From contig OZ252290.1 of NCBI GenBank assembly GCA_965250105.1, forward strand, positions 3,534,001 to 3,598,000: DNA of 64,000 nt, written 5' to 3'. Positions 1 to 8,408 of the stretch are shown here, in pieces. The DNA is from JBCBSK01 sp965250105. GTDB taxonomy: Bacteria > Pseudomonadota > Alphaproteobacteria > Rhizobiales > Tepidamorphaceae. The notes beneath the pieces are model-generated. The model was not told the DNA's origin. It did no database searches and saw nothing but the letters and a program-made list of their open reading frames with translations. The first letter of the stretch is position 1. Each line of letters begins with the position of its first letter. Position numbers and translations under genes: made by a program.

Positions 1-1465
1 ATCCGCCGGCTGAATCGCCCTCGACGATGAAAAGTTCGGTGCCCGCCGCAGAGCGGCTCGAACAATCGGCCAGCTTGCCGGGCAGGCGCTGCTTGCGTCC
101 CGCCGTCTTGCGTAGCTGATCCTTTTCCTGGCGCCGGCGCACGCGCTCCTCGGCGCGCTCGATCAGCCTGTCGAGCAGGGTGTCGGCCTGCTGTGGGTGC
201 CCGGTCAGCCAGTGGTCGAAGGGATCGCGCACCGCCTGTTCGACGATGCGGGCGGCTTCGGCGGTGGACAGCCTTTCCTTCGTCTGGCCCTGGAATTCCG
301 GATCGCGGATGAATACCGACAGCATCGCGCCGCAGGACGACATGACGTCGTCGGCGGTCAATACGCCCGCGCGCTTGTTGCCCTTGAGCTCGGCATAGGC
401 CTTCAGGCTCTTGAGCAGCGCCATGCGCAGGCCCGCGACATGGGTGCCGCCTTCGGGTGTCGGCACGGTGTTGCAGTAGGACTGGCTGAAGCCGTCGCGA
501 TGCTCGAACCAGATCAGCGCCCATTCGCAGGCGCCGTGGCCCTGGCCCTTGTCGGCCTTGCCGGCGAAGATGTCCTGAACGGTGGTGCGGTCGGTGCCGA
601 TCTCGGCGGCGAGGAAGTCGCGCAAACCGCCCGGAAAGTGGAACACCTCCTCGGCCGGGATCTTGCCGCCCTCGGGCAGCAACTCGGGCGCGCACGCCCA
701 GCGGATCTCGACGCCGGAAAACAGATAGGCCTTGGAGCGCGCCATGCGGAACAGGCGCGCCGGCTCGAAGCGGCTGGCCTCGCCGAAGATCGTGTGGTCA
801 TGGCGGAACGACACCTTGGTGCCGCGCCGGTTCATGACCTCGCCGAGCGCCTCGATGCCGCCCTGCGGCACACCCCGACGATAGACTTGGCGGCAGAGCT
901 TGCGGTCGCGCGCCACCTCGACCTCGAGCCAGTCGGCCAGCGCATTGACCACCGACACGCCGACGCCATGCAGCCCGCCCGAGGTCTCATAGGCCTTGTC
1001 GGAAAACTTTCCGCCCGCATGCAGCGTCGTCATGATGACTTCGAGCGCCGACTTCTCCGGGAATTTCGGATGCGGGTCGACCGGAATGCCGCGGCCATTG
1101 TCGGTGACGACGAGCGTGCCGTCTGCTTCAAGCATCACGTCGATGCGGCTGGCATGGCCGGCGACGGCCTCGTCCATGGCATTGTCGATGACCTCGGCGA
1201 AGAGATGATGCAGCGCCTTGGCGTCGGTGCCGCCGATATACATGCCGGGCCGGCGGCGCACCGGTTCGAGCCCTTCGAGGACCTCGATATCGGAGGCGGT
1301 ATAGCCGGTCTGGCCGTCGCCTTGGCCCGTGCTCTGAGGCGGGGAGGTCGGCGTGGCGGTTCGGCCGCGCCGGGCGGGGCGGGCATCGCTTGCCGGCTTG
1401 GCCGGTTTCGCGGGCGTTGCCGCCGGTTGCGACAGATCGGAAAACAGGTCTTGCGGCTTGGCCAT
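1..1465 (-). CDS. parE: DNA topoisomerase IV subunit B (partial, C-terminus beyond window)
   Basis: ATPase subunit of topoisomerase IV, which decatenates and relaxes daughter chromosomes together with ParC. The first 488 codons are visible; the frame is still open at the window edge. Seen: GHKL ATPase motifs EVIDNAMDE (residues 91-99), DNGRGIP (122-128) and SGGLHGVG (162-169), then the TOPRIM signature EGDSAGG at the last codons (482-488). About 200 C-terminal residues are expected outside. The GYTASDIEVLEGLEPVRRRPGMYIGG-type start of the ATPase core begins only near residue 54, so residues 8-50 form a Pro/Ala-rich low-complexity extension. GyrB is the alternative, but the RRGTKV region and the long N-terminal linker fit alphaproteobacterial ParE. 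Start: ATG at 1465, without a clear Shine-Dalgarno. Confidence 0.93.
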   Translation of the reverse strand, partial: MAKPQDLFSDLSQPAATPAKPAKPASDARPARRGRTATPTSPPQSTGQGDGQTGYTASDIEVLEGLEPVRRRPGMYIGGTDAKALHHLFAEVIDNAMDEAVAGHASRIDVMLEADGTLVVTDNGRGIPVDPHPKFPEKSALEVIMTTLHAGGKFSDKAYETSGGLHGVGVSVVNALADWLEVEVARDRKLCRQVYRRGVPQGGIEALGEVMNRRGTKVSFRHDHTIFGEASRFEPARLFRMARSKAYLFSGVEIRWACAPELLPEGGKIPAEEVFHFPGGLRDFLAAEIGTDRTTVQDIFAGKADKGQGHGACEWALIWFEHRDGFSQSYCNTVPTPEGGTHVAGLRMALLKSLKAYAELKGNKRAGVLTADDVMSSCGAMLSVFIRDPEFQGQTKERLSTAEAARIVEQAVRDPFDHWLTGHPQQADTLLDRLIERAEERVRRRQEKDQLRKTAGRKQRLPGKLADCSSRSAAGTELFIVEGDSAGG

Positions 1466-1960
1466 GGACGCTTCGGCTCGGTCGGAAAAAGGGGCTGATT
1501 CGCCACCGATCATGCCATGCCGGGCGCGGTTTCGCGATGGTTCCGACATAGCCTGGATACAGGCGGGCAGGGCGGCCCGGTCGATTTTCGCGCGCCGCTA
1601 ACCGGTGGTTTACCCCTATGCAGGATAGTGGCTGTCGGTCGCGCCGGTCGCCCGAAGGTCTGAGTGTTGTAATGCGTATCGATCATGGGCGGCCGGCCGC
1701 CACTTTTGCCGATGTCGCCGTCCGCGCGCTGCTGACCTCGGCCCTGGCGATCGTCTTCCTGATCGCGTGACCGTCATCCATTCCCCACATCACTGGCATC
1801 GGTGGCGGCCGTTCCGACCCGCATCCGCTCTTAGGTCAGGTTTACATCCCTTGTCGGTGTCGCTCGGCGCTTTCGACAAGGCATGAACCGGTCTAGCGCA
1901 ACGCAAAAGGGCCGGAGCATCGGCTCCGGCCCCTTGTCGCGATGATGGAAGAGCGGTCGA
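1466..1960. other. intergenic region parE-glnA
   Basis: Lies upstream of parE and downstream of glnA. It holds the glnA terminator (1904-1933) and an 8-bp perfect inverted repeat (1849-1856 with 1874-1881, 17-nt loop) without a T tail. A 32-codon plus-strand ORF at 1672-1770 with a hydrophobic C-terminal half is present but has no convincing ribosome binding site. I could not identify a parE promoter by eye. Confidence 0.5.
1904..1933 (-). terminator. Rho-independent terminator of glnA
   Basis: Read on the minus strand, a perfect 10-bp GC stem (1923-1932 with 1909-1918) closes a 4-nt loop and is followed by a TTTT tract (1905-1908). It lies about 28 bp past the glnA stop codon. Confidence 0.85.
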
Positions 1961-3370
1961 TTAGACGCTGTAATACATGTCGAATTCGACCGGGTGCGGC
2001 GCCATTTCGAAGCGCTCGACCTCTTCCATGCGCAATTCGATATAGCCTTCGATCATGTCCTTGTTGAACACGTCGCCCTTGAGCAGGAAGTCGTGGTCGC
2101 TTTCGAGCGCCTCGAGCGCCTCGCGCAGCGAGCCGCACACCGTCGGGATGTCCTTCAGCTCTTCCGGCGGCAGATCGTAGAGATCCTTGTCCATCGGATC
2201 GCCCGGATGGATCTTGTTCTGGATCCCGTCGAGGCCGGCCATCAGCATCGCCGAGAAGGCGAGATAGGGGTTGGCGGCCGGATCCGGGAAGCGGACCTCG
2301 AAGCGCTTCGCCTTGGGCGAGGTCACATAGGGGATGCGGCAGGACGCCGACCGGTTGCGCGCCGAATAGGCCCTCAGCACCGGCGCCTCATAGCCCGGCA
2401 CCAGACGCTTGTAGGAATTGGTGGTCGGGTTGGTGAAGGCGTTCAGCGTCCGGGCATGCTTCAGAATGCCGCCGATATAGAACAGGCATTCCTCCGACAG
2501 GTCGGCATAGAGATTGCCGGCGAACAGCGGATTGCCGCCCTTCCAGATCGACTGGTGGCAGTGCATGCCCGAGCCGTTGTCGCCGAAGACCGGCTTCGGC
2601 ATGAAGGTGGCCGACTTGCCATAGGCATGGGCGACCTGCTGGATGGCATACTTGTAGATCAAGAGCTTGTCGGCCATGCGGGTCATGGTGTCGAACTTGA
2701 TGCCAAGCTCGTGCTGGGCGGCGCCGACCTCGTGATGGTGCTTTTCGACCACGACGCCCATGGCGCCCATGGCGGCGAGCATTTCCGAGCGCATGTCCTG
2801 GGCGGAATCGACCGGCGGGACCGGGAAATAGCCGCCCTTGGTGCGCGGCCGGTGGCCGAGATTGCCGGTCTCGTATTCCGACGCCATGTTCGACGGCAGT
2901 TCGACGGAATCGAGCTGGAAGCCCATGTCATAAGGGTCGGACGAGAAGCGCACATCGTCGAAGACGAAGAACTCGGCTTCCGGGCCGAAGAACACTTCGT
3001 CGCCGATGCCGGTCTGCTTCAGATAGGCTTCCGCCTTCTTGGCGGTCGAACGCGGGTCGCGGCCATAGGGCTCGCCGGTCGACGGCTCGAGCACATCACA
3101 GAACACGGCCAGCGTCGGCTGAGCGAAGAAGGGGTCGATATAGGCGGTTTCGGTATCCGGCATGAGGATCATGTCGGATTCATTGATCGCCTTCCAGCCG
3201 GCGATCGACGAGCCGTCGAACATGACGCCGTCGGCGAACATGTCCTCGTCGGCGACCGACGCGTCCATCGTCACATGCTGCATCTTGCCGCGCGTGTCGC
3301 AGAACCGGACGTCGACATATTTGATGTCGTTCTCTTTCATCATCTCGAGAACGGACTTGGCATCTGCCAT
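1961..3370 (-). CDS. glnA: glutamine synthetase type I
   Basis: Condenses ammonium with glutamate using ATP, the main entry of ammonium into amino acids; a cytoplasmic dodecamer. The 469-residue length is that of GSI. Seen: DGSSIAGW (52-59), the ATP/metal motif FGPEAEFF (128-135), HHHEVGAAQHE (211-221), the substrate-binding segment NRSASCRIP (339-347), and DLYDLPPEE with Tyr398, the residue adenylylated by GlnE in the GSI-beta class. It lies 93 bp downstream of glnB on the same strand, the usual glnB-glnA order, so it is probably read from the sigma-54 promoter ahead of glnB and controlled by the PII/GlnE cascade. ATG start at 3370; hairpin terminator follows. Confidence 0.97.
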   Translation of the reverse strand: MADAKSVLEMMKENDIKYVDVRFCDTRGKMQHVTMDASVADEDMFADGVMFDGSSIAGWKAINESDMILMPDTETAYIDPFFAQPTLAVFCDVLEPSTGEPYGRDPRSTAKKAEAYLKQTGIGDEVFFGPEAEFFVFDDVRFSSDPYDMGFQLDSVELPSNMASEYETGNLGHRPRTKGGYFPVPPVDSAQDMRSEMLAAMGAMGVVVEKHHHEVGAAQHELGIKFDTMTRMADKLLIYKYAIQQVAHAYGKSATFMPKPVFGDNGSGMHCHQSIWKGGNPLFAGNLYADLSEECLFYIGGILKHARTLNAFTNPTTNSYKRLVPGYEAPVLRAYSARNRSASCRIPYVTSPKAKRFEVRFPDPAANPYLAFSAMLMAGLDGIQNKIHPGDPMDKDLYDLPPEELKDIPTVCGSLREALEALESDHDFLLKGDVFNKDMIEGYIELRMEEVERFEMAPHPVEFDMYYSV

Positions 3371-3463
3371 TGGTTTACCCCTTCTTCCTGACCTGTCTGT
3401 TCATGTTGTGGGTTGGTGAGGTCCGGCCGGCGGGCCCGGCCGGGCGACAGCTTTGCCGGCTGT

Positions 3464-3802
3464 CTAGATGGCGTCGCCGCCGCGTTCGCCGGTGCGGATC
3501 CGGATGGCTTCCTCGATCGGGGAGATGAAGATCTTGCCATCGCCGATGCGGCCGGTCTGCGCCGCCCGCTGGATCGCTTCGGTCGCAGTGTCGATCGCAT
3601 CGTCGGGGACGACGATCTCGATCTTCACCTTGGGCAGGAAGTCGACGACATATTCCGCGCCGCGATAGAGTTCGGTATGGCCTTTCTGGCGGCCGAACCC
3701 CTTGGCCTCGGTAACCGTGATGCCCTGCAGGCCGATCTCCTGAAGCGCCTCTTTGACCTCGTCGAGCTTGAACGGTTTTATGATGGCTTCGACTTTCTTC
3801 AT
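3464..3802 (-). CDS. glnB: nitrogen regulatory protein PII
   Basis: Trimeric signal protein that senses 2-oxoglutarate and ATP/ADP and controls GlnE, NtrB and glutamine synthetase activity. The 112-residue product begins MKKVEAIIKPFKLDEVKEAL and carries the T-loop with Tyr51 (EYVVDF), the uridylylation site, plus the B-loop TGRIGDGKIF and the C-terminal RTGE segment. An upstream in-frame extension to 3913 is open but does not resemble PII and would overlap the promoter, so the ATG at 3802 was chosen. First gene of a glnB-glnA operon. GlnK is the close alternative, but linkage to glnA rather than amtB favours GlnB. Confidence 0.95.
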   Translation of the reverse strand: MKKVEAIIKPFKLDEVKEALQEIGLQGITVTEAKGFGRQKGHTELYRGAEYVVDFLPKVKIEIVVPDDAIDTATEAIQRAAQTGRIGDGKIFISPIEEAIRIRTGERGGDAI

Positions 3803-4134
3803 GAGATGGCTTTCGTCATCGGGTGGGATCTCCGGGAGAACACTGGCGGGCACCTGGTTCCTTAGCATGCGACGTGCCAAGCTGCGGCCTCGCGAAAAGC
3901 CGTTTGGAAACAAAAGCTTGATATGAAGTGCCCCGGGCGCGGCCAGGGGCGGCGTCCGGCGGGAGGTGAAATCATGGGCAAATGCCGCTTTATTGGGCAG
4001 AGATCGCCGGGCGATCGACGGCCGAGGCGGGAAGTCTGCCTCATATCACGGCAATTCACGGCTAAATTCTATTGCCTAGCCGGTCCATCGTGGATTTTCC
4101 AGGGCGTGCACCGCCCGGCCAGAGGCAAGAGGCC
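3803..4134. other. divergent intergenic region glnB / nnr
   Basis: 332 bp between the divergent glnB and nnr genes. It contains the sigma-54 promoter (3864-3879). The remainder, where an NtrC enhancer and the nnr promoter would lie, shows no site I can call. Short open frames here have no coding features. Confidence 0.5.
3864..3879 (-). promoter_or_regulatory. sigma-54 promoter of glnB-glnA
   Basis: On the minus strand the sequence is TGGCAC-GTCGC-ATGCT. It has the invariant GG and GC doublets exactly 10 bp apart and one mismatch to TGGCAC-N5-TTGCW. The predicted start near 3852 gives a 5' leader of about 50 nt before the glnB ATG. This fits NtrC-activated glnBA expression; I did not recognise a clear NtrC site upstream. 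Confidence 0.8.
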
Positions 4135-5703
4135 ATGACGCGCGAGACGCTGCACACCCTTCTGTCGACCGCGGAAATGGCGATGGCCGACCGGCTCGCG
4201 GTGGGGCCGGAGCAGACATCCTTCGACCTTATGCTGCGAGCCGGCCGGGCCGTGGCGCAGACAGCCGAACGCCGGGCCATGGGACGCCCGATCGCGGTGC
4301 TGTGCGGGCCCGGCAACAATGGCGGCGACGGCTATGTCGCGGCCGCGCTCCTGCGCGACTGGGGGCACCGAGTCACGGTTTTCGGCCTGGTGGCGTCCGA
4401 GAGACTGTCGGGCGATGCCGCGCGGGCGGCCGCGATGTGGGGCGGGGAGGTCACGTCCTTTGCCGGCTTAGCGGCGTCACTGGCACCGGAAAGCATCGTC
4501 ACCGACGCGGTCTTTGGCGCCGGACTGACACGGCCGGTCGACGGTCTCGTCGGCGAGGCGCTGGATCATGTCCGCCGTCTCGGCTGTCCGGTCGTGGCGG
4601 TCGACGTGCCCTCCGGCGTCGACGGCGACAGCGGGCAGGTGCGCGGGCAAGCGCTCGCGGCCGCCGACACGGTGACCTTCTTCCGTCTCAAGCCGGGCCA
4701 CCTTCTCTATCCGGGGCGGGCGCTGTGCGGTTCGGTGACCTGTGCCGATATCGGGATCCCGGAACGCGTATTGGACGAAATCGCGCCGAAGACCGCCGAG
4801 AACCTGCCCGGCCTGTGGCGCCATCTGTTTCCCGGTCTGCCGGAGACGGGCGCGCCGGCGACGGGACATAAAGCCGCCAGCCCACGAAAGACGGGCCATA
4901 AATATGACCGGGGCCATGCGCTGATCGTGTCGGGGCCGAGATTGCGCACCGGTGCCGCGCGCCTGTCGGCCCAGGGCGCTCTGCGCGTCGGCGCCGGGCT
5001 CGTCACCATAGCGGGCACCGCCGACGCGCTGGCCGAACATGCCGCCCATGTCAGCGCCATCATGCTGCGCGAGGCGGGCACCGCCAACGACCTGGCCGCG
5101 CTGCTCGACGACCCGCGCTTCACCGCAGCGCTGGCCGGCCCGGCGCTCGGCCTGACGACGAACGGCCGCGCCGCCGTCGAGGTGCTTCTGCGGTCATCGG
5201 CGGCCATCGTGCTCGACGCCGACGCCCTGACCCTGTTCGCCGACCGGCCGGATGATCTCTTCGACCGCATTGCCGCGCGCGCCGAAAAGACGGGAGGAGC
5301 CGATGGCGCCGTCATCCTGACGCCGCATGAAGGGGAGTTCGCCCGGCTCTTTGGCCGAGGAGAAGCGGCGGACCCACCGGCATCGAAGCTGGATCGTGCT
5401 CGCGCGGCCGCGCGCCGGTCGCGTGCGGTCATCGTACTCAAGGGCGCGGACAGCGTCATCGCCGATCCCGACGGCCGCGCCGCGATCAATACGAACGCGC
5501 CGCCGACGCTCGCCACGGCCGGCAGCGGCGATGTCCTGGCCGGGCTGTGCGGCGGGCTGGCGGCCGCCGGCATGCCTGTCTTCGAGGCGGCTTGCGCCGC
5601 GGTCTGGCTGCATGGCGTGGCGGCCCGCGATTTCGGGCCTGGTCTGACGGCGGACGACCTGCCCGGCCTGATACCCGGGGCCCTGGGCACGGTTCTGTCG
5701 TGA
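4135..5703 (+). CDS. nnr: bifunctional NAD(P)H-hydrate epimerase / ADP-dependent NAD(P)H-hydrate dehydratase
   Basis: Repairs NADHX and NADPHX, damaged hydrated forms of NAD(P)H: the N-terminal domain interconverts the S and R epimers, the C-terminal domain dehydrates the S form using ADP. Of 522 residues, roughly 1-220 are the YjeF N-terminal (epimerase) domain with GPGNNGGDG (58-66) and DVPSGVDGDSG. The rest is the ribokinase-like YjeF C-terminal domain with LTPHEGEF and the nucleotide/anion-hole motif TAGSGDVLAG near the C-terminus. The ATG at 4135 has an AAGAGG ribosome site; an upstream TTG at 4072 is in frame but less likely. Cytoplasmic housekeeping repair enzyme. Confidence 0.93.
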   Translation: MTRETLHTLLSTAEMAMADRLAVGPEQTSFDLMLRAGRAVAQTAERRAMGRPIAVLCGPGNNGGDGYVAAALLRDWGHRVTVFGLVASERLSGDAARAAAMWGGEVTSFAGLAASLAPESIVTDAVFGAGLTRPVDGLVGEALDHVRRLGCPVVAVDVPSGVDGDSGQVRGQALAAADTVTFFRLKPGHLLYPGRALCGSVTCADIGIPERVLDEIAPKTAENLPGLWRHLFPGLPETGAPATGHKAASPRKTGHKYDRGHALIVSGPRLRTGAARLSAQGALRVGAGLVTIAGTADALAEHAAHVSAIMLREAGTANDLAALLDDPRFTAALAGPALGLTTNGRAAVEVLLRSSAAIVLDADALTLFADRPDDLFDRIAARAEKTGGADGAVILTPHEGEFARLFGRGEAADPPASKLDRARAAARRSRAVIVLKGADSVIADPDGRAAINTNAPPTLATAGSGDVLAGLCGGLAAAGMPVFEAACAAVWLHGVAARDFGPGLTADDLPGLIPGALGTVLS

Positions 5704-5817
5704 CCCACGCTGGTTCGGGCGGTATCATACCCTGCGGACCGCCTCTCTTGCCGGCCATGGCTGGATTTGTCGGTCGCGGCCGTGATATGGCTCATGCGCG
5801 GGCCGATCGGTCCCGTC

Positions 5818-5902
5818 GCGGGCGTGGTGGAATTGGTAGACACGCGAGATTTAGGTTCTCGTGGGCTTGCCCGTGGGGGTTCAAGTCCCTCCGCCCGCAC
5901 CA
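5818..5902 (+). tRNA. tRNA-Leu (anticodon UAG)
   Basis: 85 nt including an encoded CCA. Acceptor GCGGGCG pairs with CGCCCGC; anticodon stem CGAGA/TCTCG closes the loop TTTAGGT, giving anticodon UAG (CUN leucine codons). A long variable arm typical of class II leucine tRNA is present. A TTTTT run directly follows the CCA and may help termination. Confidence 0.96.
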
Positions 5903-5927
5903 TTTTTCTCTCACGGCGCAGGTTCGT

Positions 5928-7193
5928 CTAGGGCAGGGCGGCCGTCCTGGTTTCCGCCGGCGCGGGTAGGTCCTCGCCGCGCGCCGCGCCATGACGGTAG
6001 ACCCAGTCATAGCGGCTGATCAGCCGGTCGCCGCCCATCAGGACGAGGCTGGCATCGCGCGCGGCGCCCGCATAGCCGCCCATATGGTAGATCCGGCCAT
6101 TGCGCCGCGATTGCCGCTGGATGCGATGCGCGCGCGCCATGCGCGCCGCCGCATAGGCTGACAGCCCCGCCGGAATGTCGGCCTCCGCGGCCAGGCAGTC
6201 GGCCAGACAGGCCGCATCCTCGATCGCCATCGCGCCGCCCTGCGCGAGATAGGGCAAAGTCGCATGGGCCGCATCGCCGAGAAGGGCGGCACGGCCCGAG
6301 GCCCAGCGCCGCGTCGGCGCGAGATCGGCCAGCGGCCAGAGTGTGAAGTCGGGCGCGGCCGCCAGCAGGGCCGCGACATCGGCGCACCAGCCCTGGAACC
6401 GTTGTGCCGCCGCCCGCTGGTCCAAGACATCGTCATGGCGCCTGTCCTCGGGCGTCGCGGGCACGACGCCGACGATATTGACGGCCGTGCCCTGGCGGAT
6501 CGGGTAATGCACGAGATGGCGTCCGGGGCCGAGCCACAGCCCGACATCATGGCGGCGGAGCGGCTCGGGCAGGTCGGTGGCCCGGGCGACCGCGCGCAGC
6601 GCGATCTGGCCGGACGGGCAGACCCGCGCCTCGGGCGCGATCATCCGCCGCACCGCCGAGTTCAGCCCGTCGGCGCCGATCACGGCGCATGCCGAGATCT
6701 CCCGACCATCGTCCCCGTTGTCCGTCACCGCCGTCGAGACGGTGACGGTCTGGCCATGGCTCGCGACCTGCGTCACGACCTGTCCGAGGCACAGCTCTAT
6801 GCCTGGCGTTCGCCGCACGCGCTCGACGAGAACCCGCTGCAAGTCCGCCCGGTGCACGACCCAGAACGGTGCCTTGTAGCGGTCGCGCATCACCGGCCGC
6901 AGCTGGGCGCGTGACAGGATCCGGCCGGTGACGCCCTGACGGACCACGAGCCCGTCCGGCTCGACCACGACGTCCGCCAGATCGTCGGCCAGGCCGAGCG
7001 CGATCAGGATGCGGCTCGCATTGGGCGACAACTGGATGCCGGCGCCGACCTCTGACAAGGCCGTCGCGCGCTCGATGACGATCGGCCGGAATCCGGCGCG
7101 AGCGAGGCAGAGTGCCGCCGTCAGTCCGCCAATGCCGCCTCCGGCGATGGCGATCCTGTGGCGCTCGATCGCCTGGGGCGCGGTTTGCAGCAT
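5928..7193 (-). CDS. FAD-dependent monooxygenase (UbiH / salicylate hydroxylase-like)
   Basis: Class A flavoprotein hydroxylase of 421 residues, expected to use FAD, NAD(P)H and O2 to hydroxylate an aromatic or related ring. Seen: Rossmann FAD motif GGGIGG (18-23) followed by an acidic strand end (VIERA), the DG motif GADGLNS that contacts FAD and NAD(P)H, and the second FAD motif GDAAHATLP followed by QGGAMAIEDA. Overall it resembles the salicylate 1-monooxygenase / 3-hydroxybenzoate 6-hydroxylase branch more than the ubiquinone hydroxylases, but the substrate cannot be read from sequence. Stands alone between a tRNA gene and a zinc-finger gene, with no degradation-pathway neighbours. ATG start at 7193. 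Confidence 0.85.
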   Translation of the reverse strand: MLQTAPQAIERHRIAIAGGGIGGLTAALCLARAGFRPIVIERATALSEVGAGIQLSPNASRILIALGLADDLADVVVEPDGLVVRQGVTGRILSRAQLRPVMRDRYKAPFWVVHRADLQRVLVERVRRTPGIELCLGQVVTQVASHGQTVTVSTAVTDNGDDGREISACAVIGADGLNSAVRRMIAPEARVCPSGQIALRAVARATDLPEPLRRHDVGLWLGPGRHLVHYPIRQGTAVNIVGVVPATPEDRRHDDVLDQRAAAQRFQGWCADVAALLAAAPDFTLWPLADLAPTRRWASGRAALLGDAAHATLPYLAQGGAMAIEDAACLADCLAAEADIPAGLSAYAAARMARAHRIQRQSRRNGRIYHMGGYAGAARDASLVLMGGDRLISRYDWVYRHGAARGEDLPAPAETRTAALP

Positions 7194-7236
7194 GAGCGGG
7201 AGCGTTTAGGGCCGGGCGTCGGGCGACGTGGCCGCC

Positions 7237-7491
7237 TCAGGCCGCCTCGGTGACGGTGTTGGTCACCGCGCATTCGGCCGGCACGGCTTCATGGGTCGAC
7301 AGCTTGGGGTCGTATTTATAGAGCGTCGAGCAATAAGGGCAGACGATTTCATCCGCATCACCCATGTCGAGAAAGACATGCGGATGGTCGAAGGGCGGGA
7401 GCGCCCCCATGCACTGAAACTCGCGTGTGCCGATCGAGACCGTCTCGACGCCGATCGAATTATGGAAATGGGGTGTTCCGGTTCCGGCCAT
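7237..7491 (-). CDS. zinc-finger domain protein, NDUFS6-like (zf-CHCC)
   Basis: 84-residue protein with a CHCC zinc-binding pattern: Cys27 in FQCMG, His36 in DHPHVF, then Cys50 and Cys53 in VCPYCSTLY. This is the layout of the mitochondrial complex I accessory subunit NDUFS6 C-terminal domain, whose bacterial relatives are widespread in alphaproteobacteria. In the family the role is linked to complex I assembly; for this protein that is inference. No complex I genes are nearby. Stop codon lies 43 bp upstream of the monooxygenase start on the same strand, so the two may be co-transcribed. Confidence 0.85.
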   Translation of the reverse strand: MAGTGTPHFHNSIGVETVSIGTREFQCMGALPPFDHPHVFLDMGDADEIVCPYCSTLYKYDPKLSTHEAVPAECAVTNTVTEAA

Positions 7492-7622
7492 GATCCTGCT
7501 CCGCCTCGATGTGCGGCCGACCTTACACGCCGCCGCCTCGCGGTCAACGACAGGATCGACGCACGGCAGCTATGGCCGCGCCGTCATGCCGCGATCATTG
7601 ACGAACCCCCGCCGCGCTGCCT

Positions 7623-8408
7623 ATGCCGTCGGACATGGAAACGAAGCGCTTTTCCTCCGACGGCATCGAGATCGCCTATGCCGACATCGACGGGGCGGGC
7701 CCGCCGGTGCTTCTGGTTCATGGCTTCGCGTCGAACATGTCGGTCAACTGGGAGTTCCCCGGCTGGGTCGATACCCTAGCCGCCACCGGCCGGCGCGTGA
7801 TCGCGATCGACAATCGCGGCCATGGCAAGAGCCAGAAGCTTTATGATCCGGCCGTCTATTCCGCCGACCAGATGGCCGAGGACGCTGCCCGCCTGCTCGA
7901 TCATCTCGAGATCGATCGTGCCCATGTGATGGGCTATTCGATGGGCGCGCGGGTGTCGGCGTTTCTGTGCATGAGCCATGCCGACCGGCTGCGCAGCGCG
8001 GTGTTCGGCGGGCTGGGCGGCGCCATGCTCTCCGGTTTCGGGGGCAGTGACACCGTGGTCGCGGCTCTTGAAGCTCAATCGGTCGACAGCGTGTCGGATC
8101 CGACGGGGCGGATGTTCCGCCTGTTCGCCGAACAGGTTGGCAATGATCTGCGCGCGCTCGCCGCCTGCATGCGTTCGGGCCGCCCGCCGATCTCGGCCGA
8201 ACGGGTCGCCGCCTCAGGCGTGCCGATCCTGATCGCGGTCGGCACCAAGGACGATGTCGCCGGCCCGGCCCGCGATCTTCAGGCGGCGCTGCCGGGCGCG
8301 CGGGTTCTCGATATTCCCGGCCGTGACCACAACAGGGCGGTCGGCGACAAGGTTTACAAGGAAGGCGTGCTCGCCTTCCTCGACGAGATCGAGGCGCGCG
8401 GGGCATGA
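7623..8408 (+). CDS. alpha/beta-fold hydrolase
   Basis: 261-residue soluble alpha/beta hydrolase. Seen: oxyanion-side motif VHGFAS, the DNRGHGKS strand, nucleophile elbow GYSMGA (Ser is the presumed nucleophile), a later Asp in GTKDD and a C-terminal His in GRDHN completing the triad. The substrate is not evident. Its stop codon overlaps the ATG of a second alpha/beta hydrolase by 4 bp, so the two are translationally coupled. An alternative start is the Met at 7635 (METKRF); neither has a strong ribosome site. Confidence 0.85.
   Translation: MPSDMETKRFSSDGIEIAYADIDGAGPPVLLVHGFASNMSVNWEFPGWVDTLAATGRRVIAIDNRGHGKSQKLYDPAVYSADQMAEDAARLLDHLEIDRAHVMGYSMGARVSAFLCMSHADRLRSAVFGGLGGAMLSGFGGSDTVVAALEAQSVDSVSDPTGRMFRLFAEQVGNDLRALAACMRSGRPPISAERVAASGVPILIAVGTKDDVAGPARDLQAALPGARVLDIPGRDHNRAVGDKVYKEGVLAFLDEIEARGA

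Noticed and set aside
197..1498. 433-codon plus-strand frame opposite parE
   Set aside because: Antisense to clear ParE motifs; the real gene is on the minus strand and runs off the window edge.
1672..1770. 32-codon plus-strand ORF with a hydrophobic C-terminus between parE and glnA
   Set aside because: No clear ribosome site or promoter, no recognisable product; it may be chance. Conservation in relatives would be needed to accept it.
3803..3913. N-terminal extension of glnB to 3913
   Set aside because: It would add 37 non-PII residues and run through the sigma-54 promoter and its transcription start.
4072..4134. TTG start at 4072 extending nnr by 21 codons
   Set aside because: The extension is not like the family N-terminus; the ATG at 4135 has an AAGAGG ribosome site.
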